DNA of 64,000 nt from Rhizomucor pusillus (lineage: Eukaryota > Mucoromycota > Mucoromycetes > Mucorales > Lichtheimiaceae), in assembly GCA_900175165.2 (NCBI GenBank), contig FWWN02000154.1:451-64450 (forward strand), in the 5' to 3' direction. The translations under genes and the position numbers were made by a program. Positions 1 to 10,349 of this stretch are shown here, in pieces (positions within the stretch are counted from its first letter, which is position 1; each line of letters begins with the position of its first letter). The notes below the pieces were generated by a model that saw only the letters and a program-made list of their open reading frames with translations, made no database searches and was not told the DNA's origin.

Positions 1-76
1 ATGCCCAAAATGCAAGACGCGAACTGTGGAGAACAACCTGTCGTACGGTATGGAATAGAGACCACATGGCTGCCAT
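1..76 (-). CDS. possible 5' end of a divergent gene cut by the window edge
   Basis: On the minus strand an ATG at 76-74 opens a reading frame that stays open to the window edge (25 codons). It starts MAAMWSLFHTVRQVVLHSSR, rich in Arg, Ser and hydrophobics with no acidic residue, as in a mitochondrial presequence. It would be transcribed divergently from the TFIIF gene, sharing a promoter of about 240 bases. The evidence is only an open frame and its composition. The same bases also hold a 25-codon plus-strand frame ending in a stop near 79, so the call is weak. Confidence 0.25.
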   Translation of the reverse strand, partial: MAAMWSLFHTVRQVVLHSSRLAFWA

Positions 77-316
77 GAATATTCGCGACGTTTTCATCCA
101 CATGCCACACAACAAGAATGAGCGATCATTAGCATTTAGAAGATCCTCTCTGTAATCAATACCTCTATTGTGAGATTGGGGTGTGCCTTAACGCCTCAGT
201 CATACATCTCTTGGATGAATGACGTTATCATAAATCATTTTCCTATTCTGTGTTTGAAAACAAGTGAGCATTGCCGCCCAAAGCATTGTCGTCTTCGCTT
301 CTTGTACAACTCGAAA

Positions 317-1536
317 ATGTCAGACGCAGCGTCAACACCAGAAGTAGCCCTGTTTGAAGACGATCCTGGATCGCTGGACGGAGTGATCGATGACGAGGAC
401 GAGGATCTTAAACTAGACAATGCAGATACAAAAGTTTGGCTGGTCAAAGTTAGTTTACTTGATCGAACCCGTTATCTAGGAACACAGGGAACTGATTGCA
501 CAATGATCTGTTAGCTTCCAGCATTTCTTGCAGAACGTTGGAATCAGATAGACGAGGACGATGTTGATCTGGGTTATATTCGAATTTACAACGAGTAAGC
601 CCTTTTGTTCTTTTTTAAATCGATCAATGCCCCGATCGCTGACGACACCACCAGAACACCTCCAGGCCACACATCACCTGTATGTTATAAAACTTTTTAT
701 ACGATCTGCTATATCATTGACACGATGATGTTAGATCTCTTTAATATTACCGGCAGCGGCAGATGGGATGCCTCAAGAATACAGTATTCATATACCAGAA
801 GGCACCGTACAGAACAAATTCGTACTGCATGAAGGTGCAGATGGGAGTAAGTTACAGCAACAAAGTGATGGTGATAGAAGAAGCAGTGTAAATTGTTCGT
901 ATCTTGCGTGACATAGCACGATCGGTTACCGGCACTGTCCATCACGAATGCACAGCGACTCCAGTATCCACACACTTTGATTCATACCGCGGTATCATGC
1001 GAAAACGTGTCAATGAGGCAGAGACGCCGCAGCGTACCGTCCAAATGCTCGGAGAAGACAATCAACCCATGCTGCTGCCAGGTGCCAGCTCTTCTGGATT
1101 TGCAGATTTCATTGTATGTACTTCAGAAAACCGGCTTGTAAATACTTTGTTGTGTTAATACATTGTTTTTTTAACATAGCCATCGAAGCGGGCGAGGACG
1201 GACAACAAGGAAAAGGCAACGCGTATGCCAAAGAACGAACTCATGGATATCTTGTTTGCTGCATTTGAAAGATATCCATACTGGTCATTTAAGGGTCTCA
1301 TTGAGCAGACAAAGCAACCGTCGCAGTATCTCAAGGAGGTGCTGTCTGAAATTTGCATTCTCAACAAACGTGGTCCATACACTGGTAACTATCAATTGAA
1401 GCCTGAATTCAAGAGTCGGCTGTCAACAGCAGAGCAGCGACAGCAAGAGGAGCAGAATGACGAAGAGGACATTGAAGGAGAATCTTCTGGAGACGAGGAC
1501 TTCAGTGAGGAGAACATGGAAACGATCCATTTTTGA
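317..1536 (+). CDS. TFG2: transcription initiation factor IIF small subunit (RAP30/Tfg2)
   Basis: Small subunit of TFIIF, which binds RNA polymerase II and helps load it on promoters. The N-terminal half starts MSDAASTPEV, has an acidic stretch (DDEDEDLKLD) and then TKVWLVKV-LPAFLAERW, the start of the TFIIF dimerisation fold. The C-terminal exon encodes the winged helix: PKNELMDILFAAFERYPYWS, then TKQPSQYLKEVLSEI and YQLKPEF, matching the RAP30 pattern K..LMDLLF.AFE, TKQP..YLKEIL, W.LKPEY. At least four introns are needed, for example 449-514 and one opening at 595. The middle exons, about 750-1110, follow the family order. The start ATG at 317 gives the shortest plausible N-terminus; an in-frame GTG further upstream is ignored. 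The protein ends in an acidic tail and stops at 1534-1536. The length, roughly 280 residues, is normal. Inner exon edges are approximate. Confidence 0.9.
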
Positions 1537-1725
1537 GTAACAATACAATAAACATTTGGGACGTGAATGTTAGGGGATGCACAAGAAATTTGCGTTGCGC
1601 TGATTGGAGCTGATTTTAAACCTTTTTGACAAAGGGGTGTTGCCAGGGCCACACAAGGTGCAGAGGTGAACAAAAAAAAGTTCACGTTTAAAAAAAGAAA
1701 AAGCCCACACGCACCCCCACCCGCT

Positions 1726-3785
1726 ATGAAGGTCCTTGCTCTTCTGCTGGGGCACCTTGTTGACACACAGCAGCAGCAACAGCAGCAGCCGGTTTACGTG
1801 TACCGCGTACCTGATAATCTCTTACTTTACTACAAGATCTCGGACATTGCCGCTCTTTTCCATCACGACCTTGCGCAACATCCGATCCTCTTAAACATTC
1901 TACAGCACACCCCGTCGTCTCCTTTTTACTTTCGAGACGGCGCCCATAATCTTTACGTCAGCACGAGGATACTCTTGGATATCGCTCTGTCGCTCAACAA
2001 GTACTTGCTTGCGGAGCTTTGTAAACTCAAAGACACAGACTACGCAGCTGGTTTTGCAGAGTCTATTCTGAAGAACGTACGTCCATTCGTACGCGCTGAA
2101 ATTGGTGACTGGATACCCATGGAACTATCAACTGCAACCGCGGCGGCGAGCACATCCAATAGCAGCAGCAGTAATAATAATAATAATAATCACATCAATG
2201 GATCTCCATCACATCATCATTATCAGCAGCAGCAACAGCAACAGCAGAATGAGACACCTATACCAGCCGCTTCTGACTCTACCAATGCCCAATCTTCGCC
2301 AAAGTTAGCGCCTATCAAAGTCGAACCTCAATCACCTACTCTTAATAGCCTCTCAATTCCTTCTGCAAATACCAGACGAAGAAGCGAGTAAGTTTGATCT
2401 ATCATTTGCGTCGGATCAGCTAATATGTTTATCTAATCTTGCGTTTGGCGGGTAGATCTTCAGAGAATAATCCAAGCAAGCGTCAAAGGACAAGTCGAGC
2501 CGACAGCGGAGGAGGACAGCCGCCGGCGGCGGCACCGCATCTTCCAGCGACAGGCAATGCATTAGCGACAGCGACAACGACTCGAGACAGCGGGCTCCCG
2601 AAACCAGTGCACACTGTTGGATCGCAAGTCAAGATTTCAAGTACAATGACCACGTCCGCGTTGCTAGCCAAGCGGCTTGCTTCCCGACAGGGCAAACGCG
2701 CCGCGCCCAACCTGACAATCTACCCAGCATCGTATGCAGAGCAATCGACGCTTGGTGTGCGGTCAGCGCCTCTCAACTCCAATTTCTTCAACCAGCATAC
2801 GCAGCCACAGTTATCACAAAACGGGCAGCAAGCCGGACCTCCTCACCATCATCATCAGCAATACCCACCGCAGCAGCAAACACGGCAGCATCATCATCAA
2901 TTGGCGGGTGGACGGGGTGCGCCTGAAGCGCCTCGAACGGGGTTACTGATGCCTGGCCATCACAACCTTGCACCGTTGCTCTCTCCGCGAGCGCCACTCA
3001 ACATATCGAATAATAGCAGCAACAGGGATGGCCGAGGCAGCAAGCATCACCAAGAATTTGCGATCCCGCCGATCGTTCCCTCGCAGCAGCAACCGCCCCT
3101 GTCTGCGCATAACCCGCCTACAAGCTCGTATCATGCATACATGGCGTCGCCGAACGTGTATGCCATGCCGCCGCCGCCGCTGACAGCAGCCGCCGCGGCA
3201 GCAGCGACAAGCTCATCTTTGCACGCTGCTGCTGGACCAAAGGCAGCATCTCTACCGACGACGGCAGCTGCAGTTCCGTTACCTCCACAGACACCCACGT
3301 TTGGTTCGCTGCAAAAGCAGCAGTTCATACAACCGTTTGAGCATCTGTTTGAAACCATTGAGACGACGCGCACGCTAAAGACTACGCTGGATGACCAGAT
3401 CCGGCGCTCTTCCACCCTGATGCAGACTTTGCAAGCTTCCTCGACAACCATCGAAGGTTTGGTACGCAACCAGATTAAGGAGGCACAAAGGGATTTGGAA
3501 GCGACGCTGGATGATATTGTACGGCGTATCGAGAACCTGGAGCGTTCCTATGGAAAACGAAAGTCGGATACGCCACCGGGAAGCAGCAGCAGTGTAAGCA
3601 GCACCAACGCGGTACCACCTCCACCTCCACCTCCACCAGGTGCCAGTGCAGCAGCAAAGACCGACCTGCGGAGCCCACCCACAATTGTCCGTTCTCAAAA
3701 TGAGATTGGACTTAAAGAATGTCAAGATTTGTTACATGCTCTGCGTGAACGACTGGATCGCCTAGAAAGACAACGTAGTAGCTGA
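1726..3785 (+). CDS. unrecognised poly-Q/His-rich protein with C-terminal coiled coil, probably nuclear
   Basis: Two exons, 1726-2387 and 2456-3785, join in frame through an intron with a GTAAGT donor and give about 663 residues. After MKVLALLLGHLVDT and a Gln run comes a folded-looking block of about 110 residues (YRVPDNLLLYYKISDIAALF to IGDWIPMEL). The middle is disordered: Asn, His, Gln, Ala and Pro runs, with a basic PSKRQRT patch near the exon junction that could be a nuclear signal. Near residues 510-600 a charged helical segment (FEHLFETIETTRTLKTTLDD, later DIVRRIENLERSYGKRK) looks like a coiled coil, and a second short helix ends the protein (LHALRERLDRLERQRSS). I do not recognise the family. 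GDWIPMEL faintly recalls the G.W.PLE end of APSES/KilA-N DNA-binding domains, but I would not rely on that. The composition suits a transcriptional regulator. Confidence 0.7.
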
Positions 3786-3906
3786 AAGCAACAGGCCAGA
3801 TGTTCCTGCGCTTAATTTTTTAAAGACCTCCGTCAATCCAAAAAAGTTTGTCTCTTTTCCTTCTCTCTATCTACTATCTCTCCCAAGTTTTGCCAATTTT
3901 TTGAAC

Positions 3907-5606
3907 ATGATCGAAGTTTTGACCTTGCTGCTACTGCTGCTCGTCTGCATCGTATCGGCCGTGCTTATCGCAACGTGTCCTTCATTTGGTTAGCTGACGG
4001 GTTTTCGAAACGGGTTTGAACACCTTGTTTGCTAACGCACAACTCTTTCTCCTTTTTCTCTTTTTCCCTCTTTCTCCTTATGACACACGCATTGTTCTCT
4101 TTTTTTTTTTTATATATCCGAAACTGACATGACACACACACACACACACGCACAGACTCGTTCTTTTCCCTGGTGACCGATACTCCGAACCTCGAAGAGT
4201 ACATGCAGTGCTACTGTCTAAGGCACACTCCGGCGTCGCAACAGCTGGAATATGCTCTGCTGCGATGCCGCGCCGAAGCTGCCGCTCATTCCAAGAACTA
4301 TCTGCTTTGGCGTGTCATGCATCTGCGATTCTGTGATAACAGCAGCAATAATAACCTGATCGATAGCAGCGACAATGAAACGAGCGACGACCATCATCAT
4401 CGTCTGCTTCAGCAGCATCAGGAGCAGCGACTTTCCTTTTACGGCATGATCGGAAGGTGGCGGATGAGCCGAGGCAGCGTGTTCAAGTATAGCGTGTTCC
4501 TCGCGTTTCGAGATAAGGCTCCTTTGCTGGATAGCTACATTGACGACAAGAAATCGGCGGCAGAGCTTGCTGAACAGTGGCAGGATGCCGAGCAGTCGTT
4601 CTTGCAGCAAGGTAAAGCGAAAATGTCATAATTCATTGTTTGCCCTTGATTTCTTTCTTTCTTTCTTTCTTTGTGTCTTACCCAAAAAACCGGAAAAAAA
4701 AGATGATTCCCGGGAAAGCATGCTTGCATTCGCCAAGATCGCCGATAGTCTCCACCAGCAGTACGGATACTCGCTTCTTGCGCAGATGGACGCTGCCCTC
4801 GCGCTGCTGCTTGCGTACAAGGCCGCCGAGAACCTAGGTGATTTCATTGAAAGACGAGGCAAGTCAAGACGACGGGTTCCGTCATGGGCGGCAATGGTTT
4901 GACACATGCTAAAGATATAGGCGTGCACACGAGCATGCACACAGAACCCATTAATTTCTTGATCAGGATCCTGGACCTTGTCAAGCGCACGCGGCATCTT
5001 CGATTTATAGAGGCGATTGTAGCCGATATCTTGTTTGAAAAGGGATGCTACGAGCGTGCACTTGAGGTGAAGAGGCTTTCTTTCTTTTCTTTCCTGACAA
5101 GACTTTATATTCCTCACAACGCTTTCTAGCATTACCGGAACGTAGTCCAGAGTAATGCTGGCTGGTGGCACAGAAAGACAGATCTGTACTACTACTGTGT
5201 GGGCCAGCTCGCGCAAGCCAACTTTATTCTAAAGAACTACGCGGCCGTCATCTCGCATTCAACCACCGTGCTCGAATACTACCGCGATCGTCTGGATATC
5301 ACAGAAGAGTCGATCACAAAACTCGTTCTGCTACGCTGTCAGAGCCAGCTCGCACAGCTCCAGTGGGACGCTTGGCTCCAAGACCGAGAATGGGTCCAGC
5401 GATTCACGCTCATTTTCGGAAATACTCCAGAGTTGAATTTCCTAACCAAATTATACAGCGCTTGGGAAAATAGAGACCCTGAATCTTACCAACACTCTTG
5501 CAGGGAATTCGACAGGGCGTTTCAGATGACCGACGAGCAGATTCGCATACTCATGCTCGGCAAGGAAAAACTCGTGGAACTCGTATCAACGCGCCTCAAA
5601 GCATGA
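3907..5606 (+). CDS. unrecognised helical-repeat protein with N-terminal signal anchor
   Basis: Five exons join without breaking the frame: 3907-3988, 4156-4611, 4703-4837, 4921-5066 and 5130-5606, giving 431 residues. The start ATG at 3907 gives MIEVLTLLLLLLVCIVSAVL, a strongly hydrophobic N-terminus with no charged residue for 20 positions, so a signal peptide or type II anchor. The rest is helical, with a His/Gln-rich insert in exon 2. The last two exons read like TPR-style repeats (FIEAIVADILFEKGCYERAL, HYRNVVQSNAGWWHRKTDLY, LAQANFILKNYAAVISHST). This would suit a scaffold at the ER or another membrane, but no family is recognised. Intron 1 ends in a CA run (about 4133-4153) and intron 2 contains a TTTC run. 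Exon order is supported by phase agreement at all four junctions. Confidence 0.72.
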
Positions 5607-6347
5607 TCTTTTCCCACTACAATTACTTGTTTACAGTCACAGGCCTTTTGTGCAGTACAAAACGAGAAACGACATAGATACACACGCAGAGAGAGACAGA
5701 GAGAGAAAGAGAAAGGAAGGAAGATAGATAGAGATAGAGATACAGACACGGTAAAAAGGAATCTGAATGTGCAGCTGCAACAACAAACGTTTCACGTCCG
5801 TAACAGATTTTCGAGTTCCATGCAAGAACAGCCGCCCGCTCAATAGAATACTACTCCTCACAACCATCCTGGAATAATGTAGGATCGCGACGGTCTCGGA
5901 ATCTGTACATACAACACCTTGCAACTGACATATTCCCTCTCCCGCCGCGTCCGTTATCGTTCCGCACATCCCCCCTCACACACATGTTGTTGCATCTTAT
6001 CTCCCAGTCCTATCACTTGTAAGTTTGTATTTTGAAGATTTACATTGCGATATTGTTCAATGTTAATATAAGCTTATTCCCAGTATGAACCGCTCGGTTT
6101 CTCTCTGCATGAAAAAAAACGCCATAATACACGTGTCATGCATATGCATATTGCACGGAACGGAGAATCACTGAAGGAACTTTGTTTACGGGTGAAAAGA
6201 TAGAATAGAAACAGGGAAGAGATAGGGAGGGAAATGATGAGCATATTAATGGTGTAGATGAATATTTCTATGTACAGCAACAGGTTTCTTCCTAAGAAAC
6301 GAGAGTTGGGGGTATGCATGTGGGCCGAAGGTGCCATCGTAGGATAG
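5607..6347. other. convergent intergenic region with purine-rich microsatellite
   Basis: 3' flanks of two convergent genes. A GA-rich run occupies about 5686-5745, which would be a CT tract on the other strand. No convincing coding stretch is seen; the minus-strand frames here are simple-sequence shadows. Confidence 0.7.
5686..5745. repeat. (GA)n / GATA-like microsatellite
   Basis: Imperfect GAGAGA and GATAGA repeats between two convergent genes. Low-complexity DNA with no sign of a gene. Confidence 0.8.
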
Positions 6348-7727
6348 TTAAATGTCCCACCATCGGAACGACTTGTCAGCGGTTTCAGATCCCGTGAGCG
6401 CAGACATGATCAAAGTGTCATAAAGATACTCCATGTAGGCTGGCGACACAACATCCTTGGCGACCGGCTGATGCTTTTGTAAATCATCGAAGCTTGAAAA
6501 GTCTCGTTCGTCGGGCAGCAAGGGTGCAACCCAGGAGTCGCCACCAGATATTTCATCATCGGAATCGCATGCGTGGTTAACACCGACTGCCGGCAATTTT
6601 CCATTCATTGAAAGAGCTTGCGTAAAGGTGACGAAGCATACAAGGATAGATTCAGCAAAGTGCAATGCTTGTTGATAGTCAAGCTTGGGTGAAGCTGTCT
6701 TGTCGTGATCTAAAGCGAAGATCTCATTGTAGTTCCATGCAGGCATGACTGCGTTGGATACCAGGATACGGGTGTCCTGACGATATGTTTCTGTTGCTTT
6801 GCTGCCAAGCATGCTGATATCCTTGTTAACATTAACCTGGGGTAGCGGCGACGAGATGCGAGGCGATGTAGGTGAATGGCTGCCTTCGCTTGAAGAAGGT
6901 GATGGGCTACGGCTTCGTCGTTCAAGCTGTTTCCTAAGGTCGACCATTTCCTGACGTAGCTGCATATTTTCTTCTTCCATTGTATCAAGTCGTGACTGAA
7001 GCTGTTCAGCTTTCTTCTTGTACTCGTCAACCTGGGCTTCCAAAGTACTGATATACTCTGATTTCATTGTATTAGTAATGCATGTGGACGAAGCATTTGC
7101 GTAAGCGGCAAATTTACCTTTTCTGCGAACACGGAAGTTGCGTGCAGAGATCTTGTTACGTAGCTGTCTACGTTCCTTGGGTGACAATTTCTTGATATCT
7201 AGGCCTTGCTGTGCTGCGTAAACTTCTAGCGTCATAGTTTCTTCCGGTGGCACGCTGGATTCACGTTCTTTTGAAGACTCAGACTTGATCGAGAGCTCGG
7301 TAGGCTCTTGCTTGACCTTTGGCTCTTTCACGAGCGAAGACGGTGCAACCGTGCACGTAGCTTCTTCGATAGGTGCCAGCTTCGTCTCTGCCGGGTTCAG
7401 CGGTGGGAATAGACCAGCTGCTGGGGGTGCAGAGAGATTCAGCAATCCTTGCGCTGCTGCGGATTGGAGGAAGGAGAGATCCATGGCGAAAGGGAACAGT
7501 GGAGCTTCCCCTGGGTTGTAGTACTTCATAGCGTTAGTGTTATTGTCGTAAACGTTGGGTGCCCATCCCGAGTTGTGGCCGTTGTAGCCAAAGAAGGGGT
7601 CAACAGACAAAGCATGAGGATCAGTAGGATGGGTGAGTGGCTCCATCACAGAAGGCTTGGGGGATACAGAGCCAGATGCCAAACTGGCTTCCGTCATGTC
7701 GTATTCGAGGTATTCGTCAAAGTCCAT
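6348..7727 (-). CDS. bZIP transcription factor
   Basis: DNA-binding bZIP regulator, 439 residues from two exons (7727-7118 and 7057-6348). The basic region is KLSPKERRQLRNKISARNFR followed by VRRK, carrying the N-x-x-SAR-x-x-R signature, at about residues 180-203. After the splice EYISTLEAQ enters the zipper. The d positions are L, Y, L, M, L, L every seven residues and one a position is Asn, the usual sign of a parallel dimer. The N-terminus is acidic (MDFDEYLEYD); a central PEST-like section contains VKEPKVKQEPTE. The C-terminus has a conserved-looking acidic/aromatic block ending FRWWDI. The 60-base intron lies exactly between basic region and zipper and has no in-frame stop, so the frame is open through it. 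A longer in-frame extension upstream starts at TTG, so 7727 is taken as start. Not clearly Hac1, Gcn4 or Pap1 type. Confidence 0.88.
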   Translation of the reverse strand: MDFDEYLEYDMTEASLASGSVSPKPSVMEPLTHPTDPHALSVDPFFGYNGHNSGWAPNVYDNNTNAMKYYNPGEAPLFPFAMDLSFLQSAAAQGLLNLSAPPAAGLFPPLNPAETKLAPIEEATCTVAPSSLVKEPKVKQEPTELSIKSESSKERESSVPPEETMTLEVYAAQQGLDIKKLSPKERRQLRNKISARNFRVRRKGKFAAYANASSTCITNTMKSEYISTLEAQVDEYKKKAEQLQSRLDTMEEENMQLRQEMVDLRKQLERRSRSPSPSSSEGSHSPTSPRISSPLPQVNVNKDISMLGSKATETYRQDTRILVSNAVMPAWNYNEIFALDHDKTASPKLDYQQALHFAESILVCFVTFTQALSMNGKLPAVGVNHACDSDDEISGGDSWVAPLLPDERDFSSFDDLQKHQPVAKDVVSPAYMEYLYDTLIMSALTGSETADKSFRWWDI

Positions 7728-7816
7728 TTCCGATGAAGAAGTGGGAAGAGAAAGGAACCGCGAAGAAAGGAGAAGAAGTGAGGTGATTGAAAACGGAAGG
7801 CCGCGCAATCCGACAT
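7694..7816 (-). promoter_or_regulatory. upstream ORF overlapping the bZIP start codon
   Basis: An ATG at 7816-7814 on the minus strand lies 89 bases before the bZIP ATG, in another frame. It runs 40 codons and stops at 7696-7694, 34 bases inside the bZIP coding region. If it lies in the mRNA it should reduce bZIP translation, as in other fungal bZIP genes with uORFs. The transcription start is unknown. Confidence 0.45.
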
Positions 7817-8271
7817 CTGGCGCTCGGATCACGTCACGCCGAAATGCCGCAGCGTGATCCAACCTTTTTTGTCATTTGTAATCCAAACTTTGGGTGCTTC
7901 TCGGCACGAGCTACGACACACTCCATGTAATCTCTAGTAGTTGAATAGCACAAAAAGCTTATCATAGTCTTCTGAATCAATCTATCTCCTTGGTGATTGA
8001 TAAGAGCATGTGTCGCAGAATACTGCTTAAGATGTTTACAGTTTTTGCTCGATACTATATAATAGGGCTTATCAACTTTAAATGAAGTTATCTCTCGTAT
8101 ATTGGTAATCAAAACGGATTCTGACATAATATTATTCCGGTAGCCTTTTCAAACGACTTACCGCATTCTCTCAGTTGATTGCTATTTTTGGTGTCATACT
8201 GTGCCCCAAGGGAATACAAAGAAACTCCGGCGTGTCTCCGCTGCTTTGACCAAGCAAAAGTTTGCTTTAGC
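7728..8271. promoter_or_regulatory. divergent promoter region between bZIP and P-loop kinase-like genes
   Basis: About 540 bases separate two divergent start codons. A TCACGTCAC element at 7829-7837 reads GTGACGTGA on the bZIP strand, a CRE/UPRE-like bZIP site. No other gene is visible. Confidence 0.5.
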
Positions 8272-8922
8272 ATGGCGAATCGTGTACTAATCCTGGTCGG
8301 ATTGCCAGGATCCGGTAAGAGCACGTTTTCAAACAGCCTTGTGAAATACAAATCTGTAAGCTTTCAAGTTCTGCTGTTGAGGATCAAGGCAGAAAGCTGA
8401 CACCACCTGTTGCAGGATTGGCGGAGGGTTAATCAAGACGATCTTGGTTCACGCAAACGCTGCGAGCACGAGTGTAGGAAATATCTACGGCAGCAGCTCA
8501 ATGTTGTCATAGATAGATGCAATTTTGATCCACAACAACGAAGTACCTGGATCCGAATCGCTAATGAATTTCAGGTACCAGTCGATTGTATCATTTTCTC
8601 GGCTGATCAGAAGGTACGTTTACAAACCATTACGTGCCAATGACGATTTGTATTCATGAGATGATATATTTAGACATGCGCTGATCGTATCTTGGATCGT
8701 GTGGAGCATCCCACCGGCGTAGGCGGCGAGGAAGGAGTACATATCCTTCGTCGCTTTGTTTCCAATTATGAACCACCTTCTCCGCAAGTCTTTGAAGGCT
8801 TGGACAAGGTTTTGTACTTAGATCCAAGCGAAAGCCCAGAATGTCCCCAAGAGCGCGTAGAGACTGTTCTTTCTGCCCTTCAGCAATCCCAGCCTCGTTC
8901 GTTTGAACACATTTTAGCCTAA
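8272..8922 (+). CDS. P-loop polynucleotide-kinase-like protein (AAA_33 type)
   Basis: Small P-loop NTPase related to the kinase half of polynucleotide 5'-kinases and to the kinase domain beside aprataxin-type proteins. Three exons (8272-8355, 8416-8613, 8674-8922) give 176 residues. MANRVLILVGLPGSGKSTFS holds a perfect Walker A (GLPGSGKS). Exon 2 continues RVNQDDLGSRKRCEHECR, the N-Q-D-x-L-G segment of this family, and NVVIDRCNFDPQQR, the D-R-x-N Walker-B-like strand. Exon 3 has CADRILDRVEHPTG and ILRRFVSNYEPP, giving the lid arginines and the usual family ending. The first intron directly follows the P-loop helix. Phosphorylation of a DNA or RNA 5' end is inferred from the family. No HIT or phosphatase domain is attached, so it is a stand-alone kinase-like protein. 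Start chosen because the P-loop strand begins at residue 4. Confidence 0.85.
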
Positions 8923-9081
8923 TTCCAGCGTAATTCCATGTAAATTTCGCATTCAAAGAAACTGTACAGTAATTGCACCAGGACAAGAAGAAAACAGGAT
9001 ATAAGTGTGTTAGAGTGTGGTGATATCGGCTTGAAAGTTGGGGGAGGGGAATGAAAATGGTCATCGATGAAAGTGGAGGGA

Positions 9082-9935
9082 TTATAAAGGAGTTGATGCG
9101 GCATCGATAGCATCGTCGACTGTGTTACCTTGATGGTCTCGTACTACAAGTTCGGCAGATACAAAGTCTTCAATGCGAGGGTAAGTCATGCGTTCATCAA
9201 GCTGCTCTTGAGTCCACATGAGCATCTTTAGAAGATTCGGTAGTTGAGGATCTTTTTCTCTCGATTGGCTTAACAGAATGGCGGCGTTGAGTTCACTTGC
9301 TGTCTTTTGTCGCTGTCCAGGAAGCAGCAGATCTGCCACCGGGGAGGATTGTACATCTTGAAATGCAAGAAGAGCCATAGTTCGCTCCAATTCTTGCAGA
9401 AATTCCGGGTGTTCTTCACCTCGTGGTGCCATCTCCTCTGCCGCGAATTCCAACGCGCCGGCATAGTCGCCGTTTCGTATCATTTCTATAAGTCGTTGTT
9501 GCTGGAGATGGAAAAAGAGCTGGGGATTGGTATCAAGGATCTAATTCATAGCCATGAGTCGTACCGAAAGACAAACTGCAGCGCACACAGTGCGAAACAA
9601 ACCTCTGGGTTGACGTCGTTTACTAGTTCAATGGCGGTATCTACATCACCCGACTGAATGGCGTGACGAATTTCCATGCGTTCTTGAATGGATTCAAAGT
9701 CGATCGTGGGTGGTAAACCGCTTTCCAGACTGAACTGTTCGGCAGCTTCTTTGTATCCCTCAATGACCAAGTAGTTCATGACAAGACGGTTCAAGTCTCT
9801 AACATTCGTCACTTAGCGACTGCATCCGATATATTGTAAGAATACGCACTGTTTGTTGACTTTCACTTTGCTCAAGCGCTGCTCCCATTCTTCCTTGGAG
9901 ATGGTCTTCTTGTTGACAGGTGGTGTCGTGCTCAT
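9082..9935 (-). CDS. GID8: GID/CTLH E3 ligase complex subunit Gid8 (LisH-CTLH-CRA)
   Basis: Scaffold subunit of the GID/CTLH ubiquitin ligase, which in yeast degrades gluconeogenic enzymes. Three exons (9935-9850, 9798-9603, 9540-9082) give 246 residues. It starts MSTTPPVNKKTISKEEWEQR, then the LisH motif (DLNRLVMNYLVIEGYKEAAE), the CTLH segment (ERMEIRHAIQSGDVDTAIEL), and the CRA part (LIEMIRNGDYAGALEFAAEE, then ELERTMALLAF). The length is close to that of the yeast and human (TWA1) proteins. Both introns are short (51 and 62 bases) with GT-AG ends and agreeing phases. It is transcribed in the same direction as the NSE3 gene upstream. Confidence 0.93.
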
Positions 9936-10349
9936 GATCTATGGGGTGAGAAACGTACAAAGTGGAGTGGAAATGCAAACCAGAAGCGGGGATTTTTTCC
10001 GTTGCTTTGCAGGGCGAATGGTGCAACCTGCAGCAGGTGTTACGACGAAGGAAACTCCTCTTTTACATGGGAATTCACAATGCAATTCAAAAGATAAATG
10101 ATGTATTGTAAGTGATGTTGCTAGCTTTGGTTGTGCCAAAAGAAAGCCAAGAAACAGAACACAAGGAAATAATATACAGATATGGCGACTTTTGACTCTT
10201 CTAGAACTTCACGCCGCAGGATATCAAATATGCATGGTTTTGAATTAAGGCGAAATGGAGTCAGGGAGGCCTGCTTTCAATGTTTTGCGACGGATCTTTT
10301 TTTCTGATTTGAAAGTGTTGGCGAGAATTGATAGCAATTTCTTCATTTT
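9936..10349. other. intergenic region upstream of GID8
   Basis: Lies between the NSE3 stop and the GID8 start, both on the minus strand, and should hold the GID8 promoter. No coding stretch or recognisable element is seen. Confidence 0.6.

Noticed and set aside
5637..5969. Minus-strand Leu/Ser-rich frame with apparent membrane character
   Set aside because: Created by the CT complement of the GA microsatellite.
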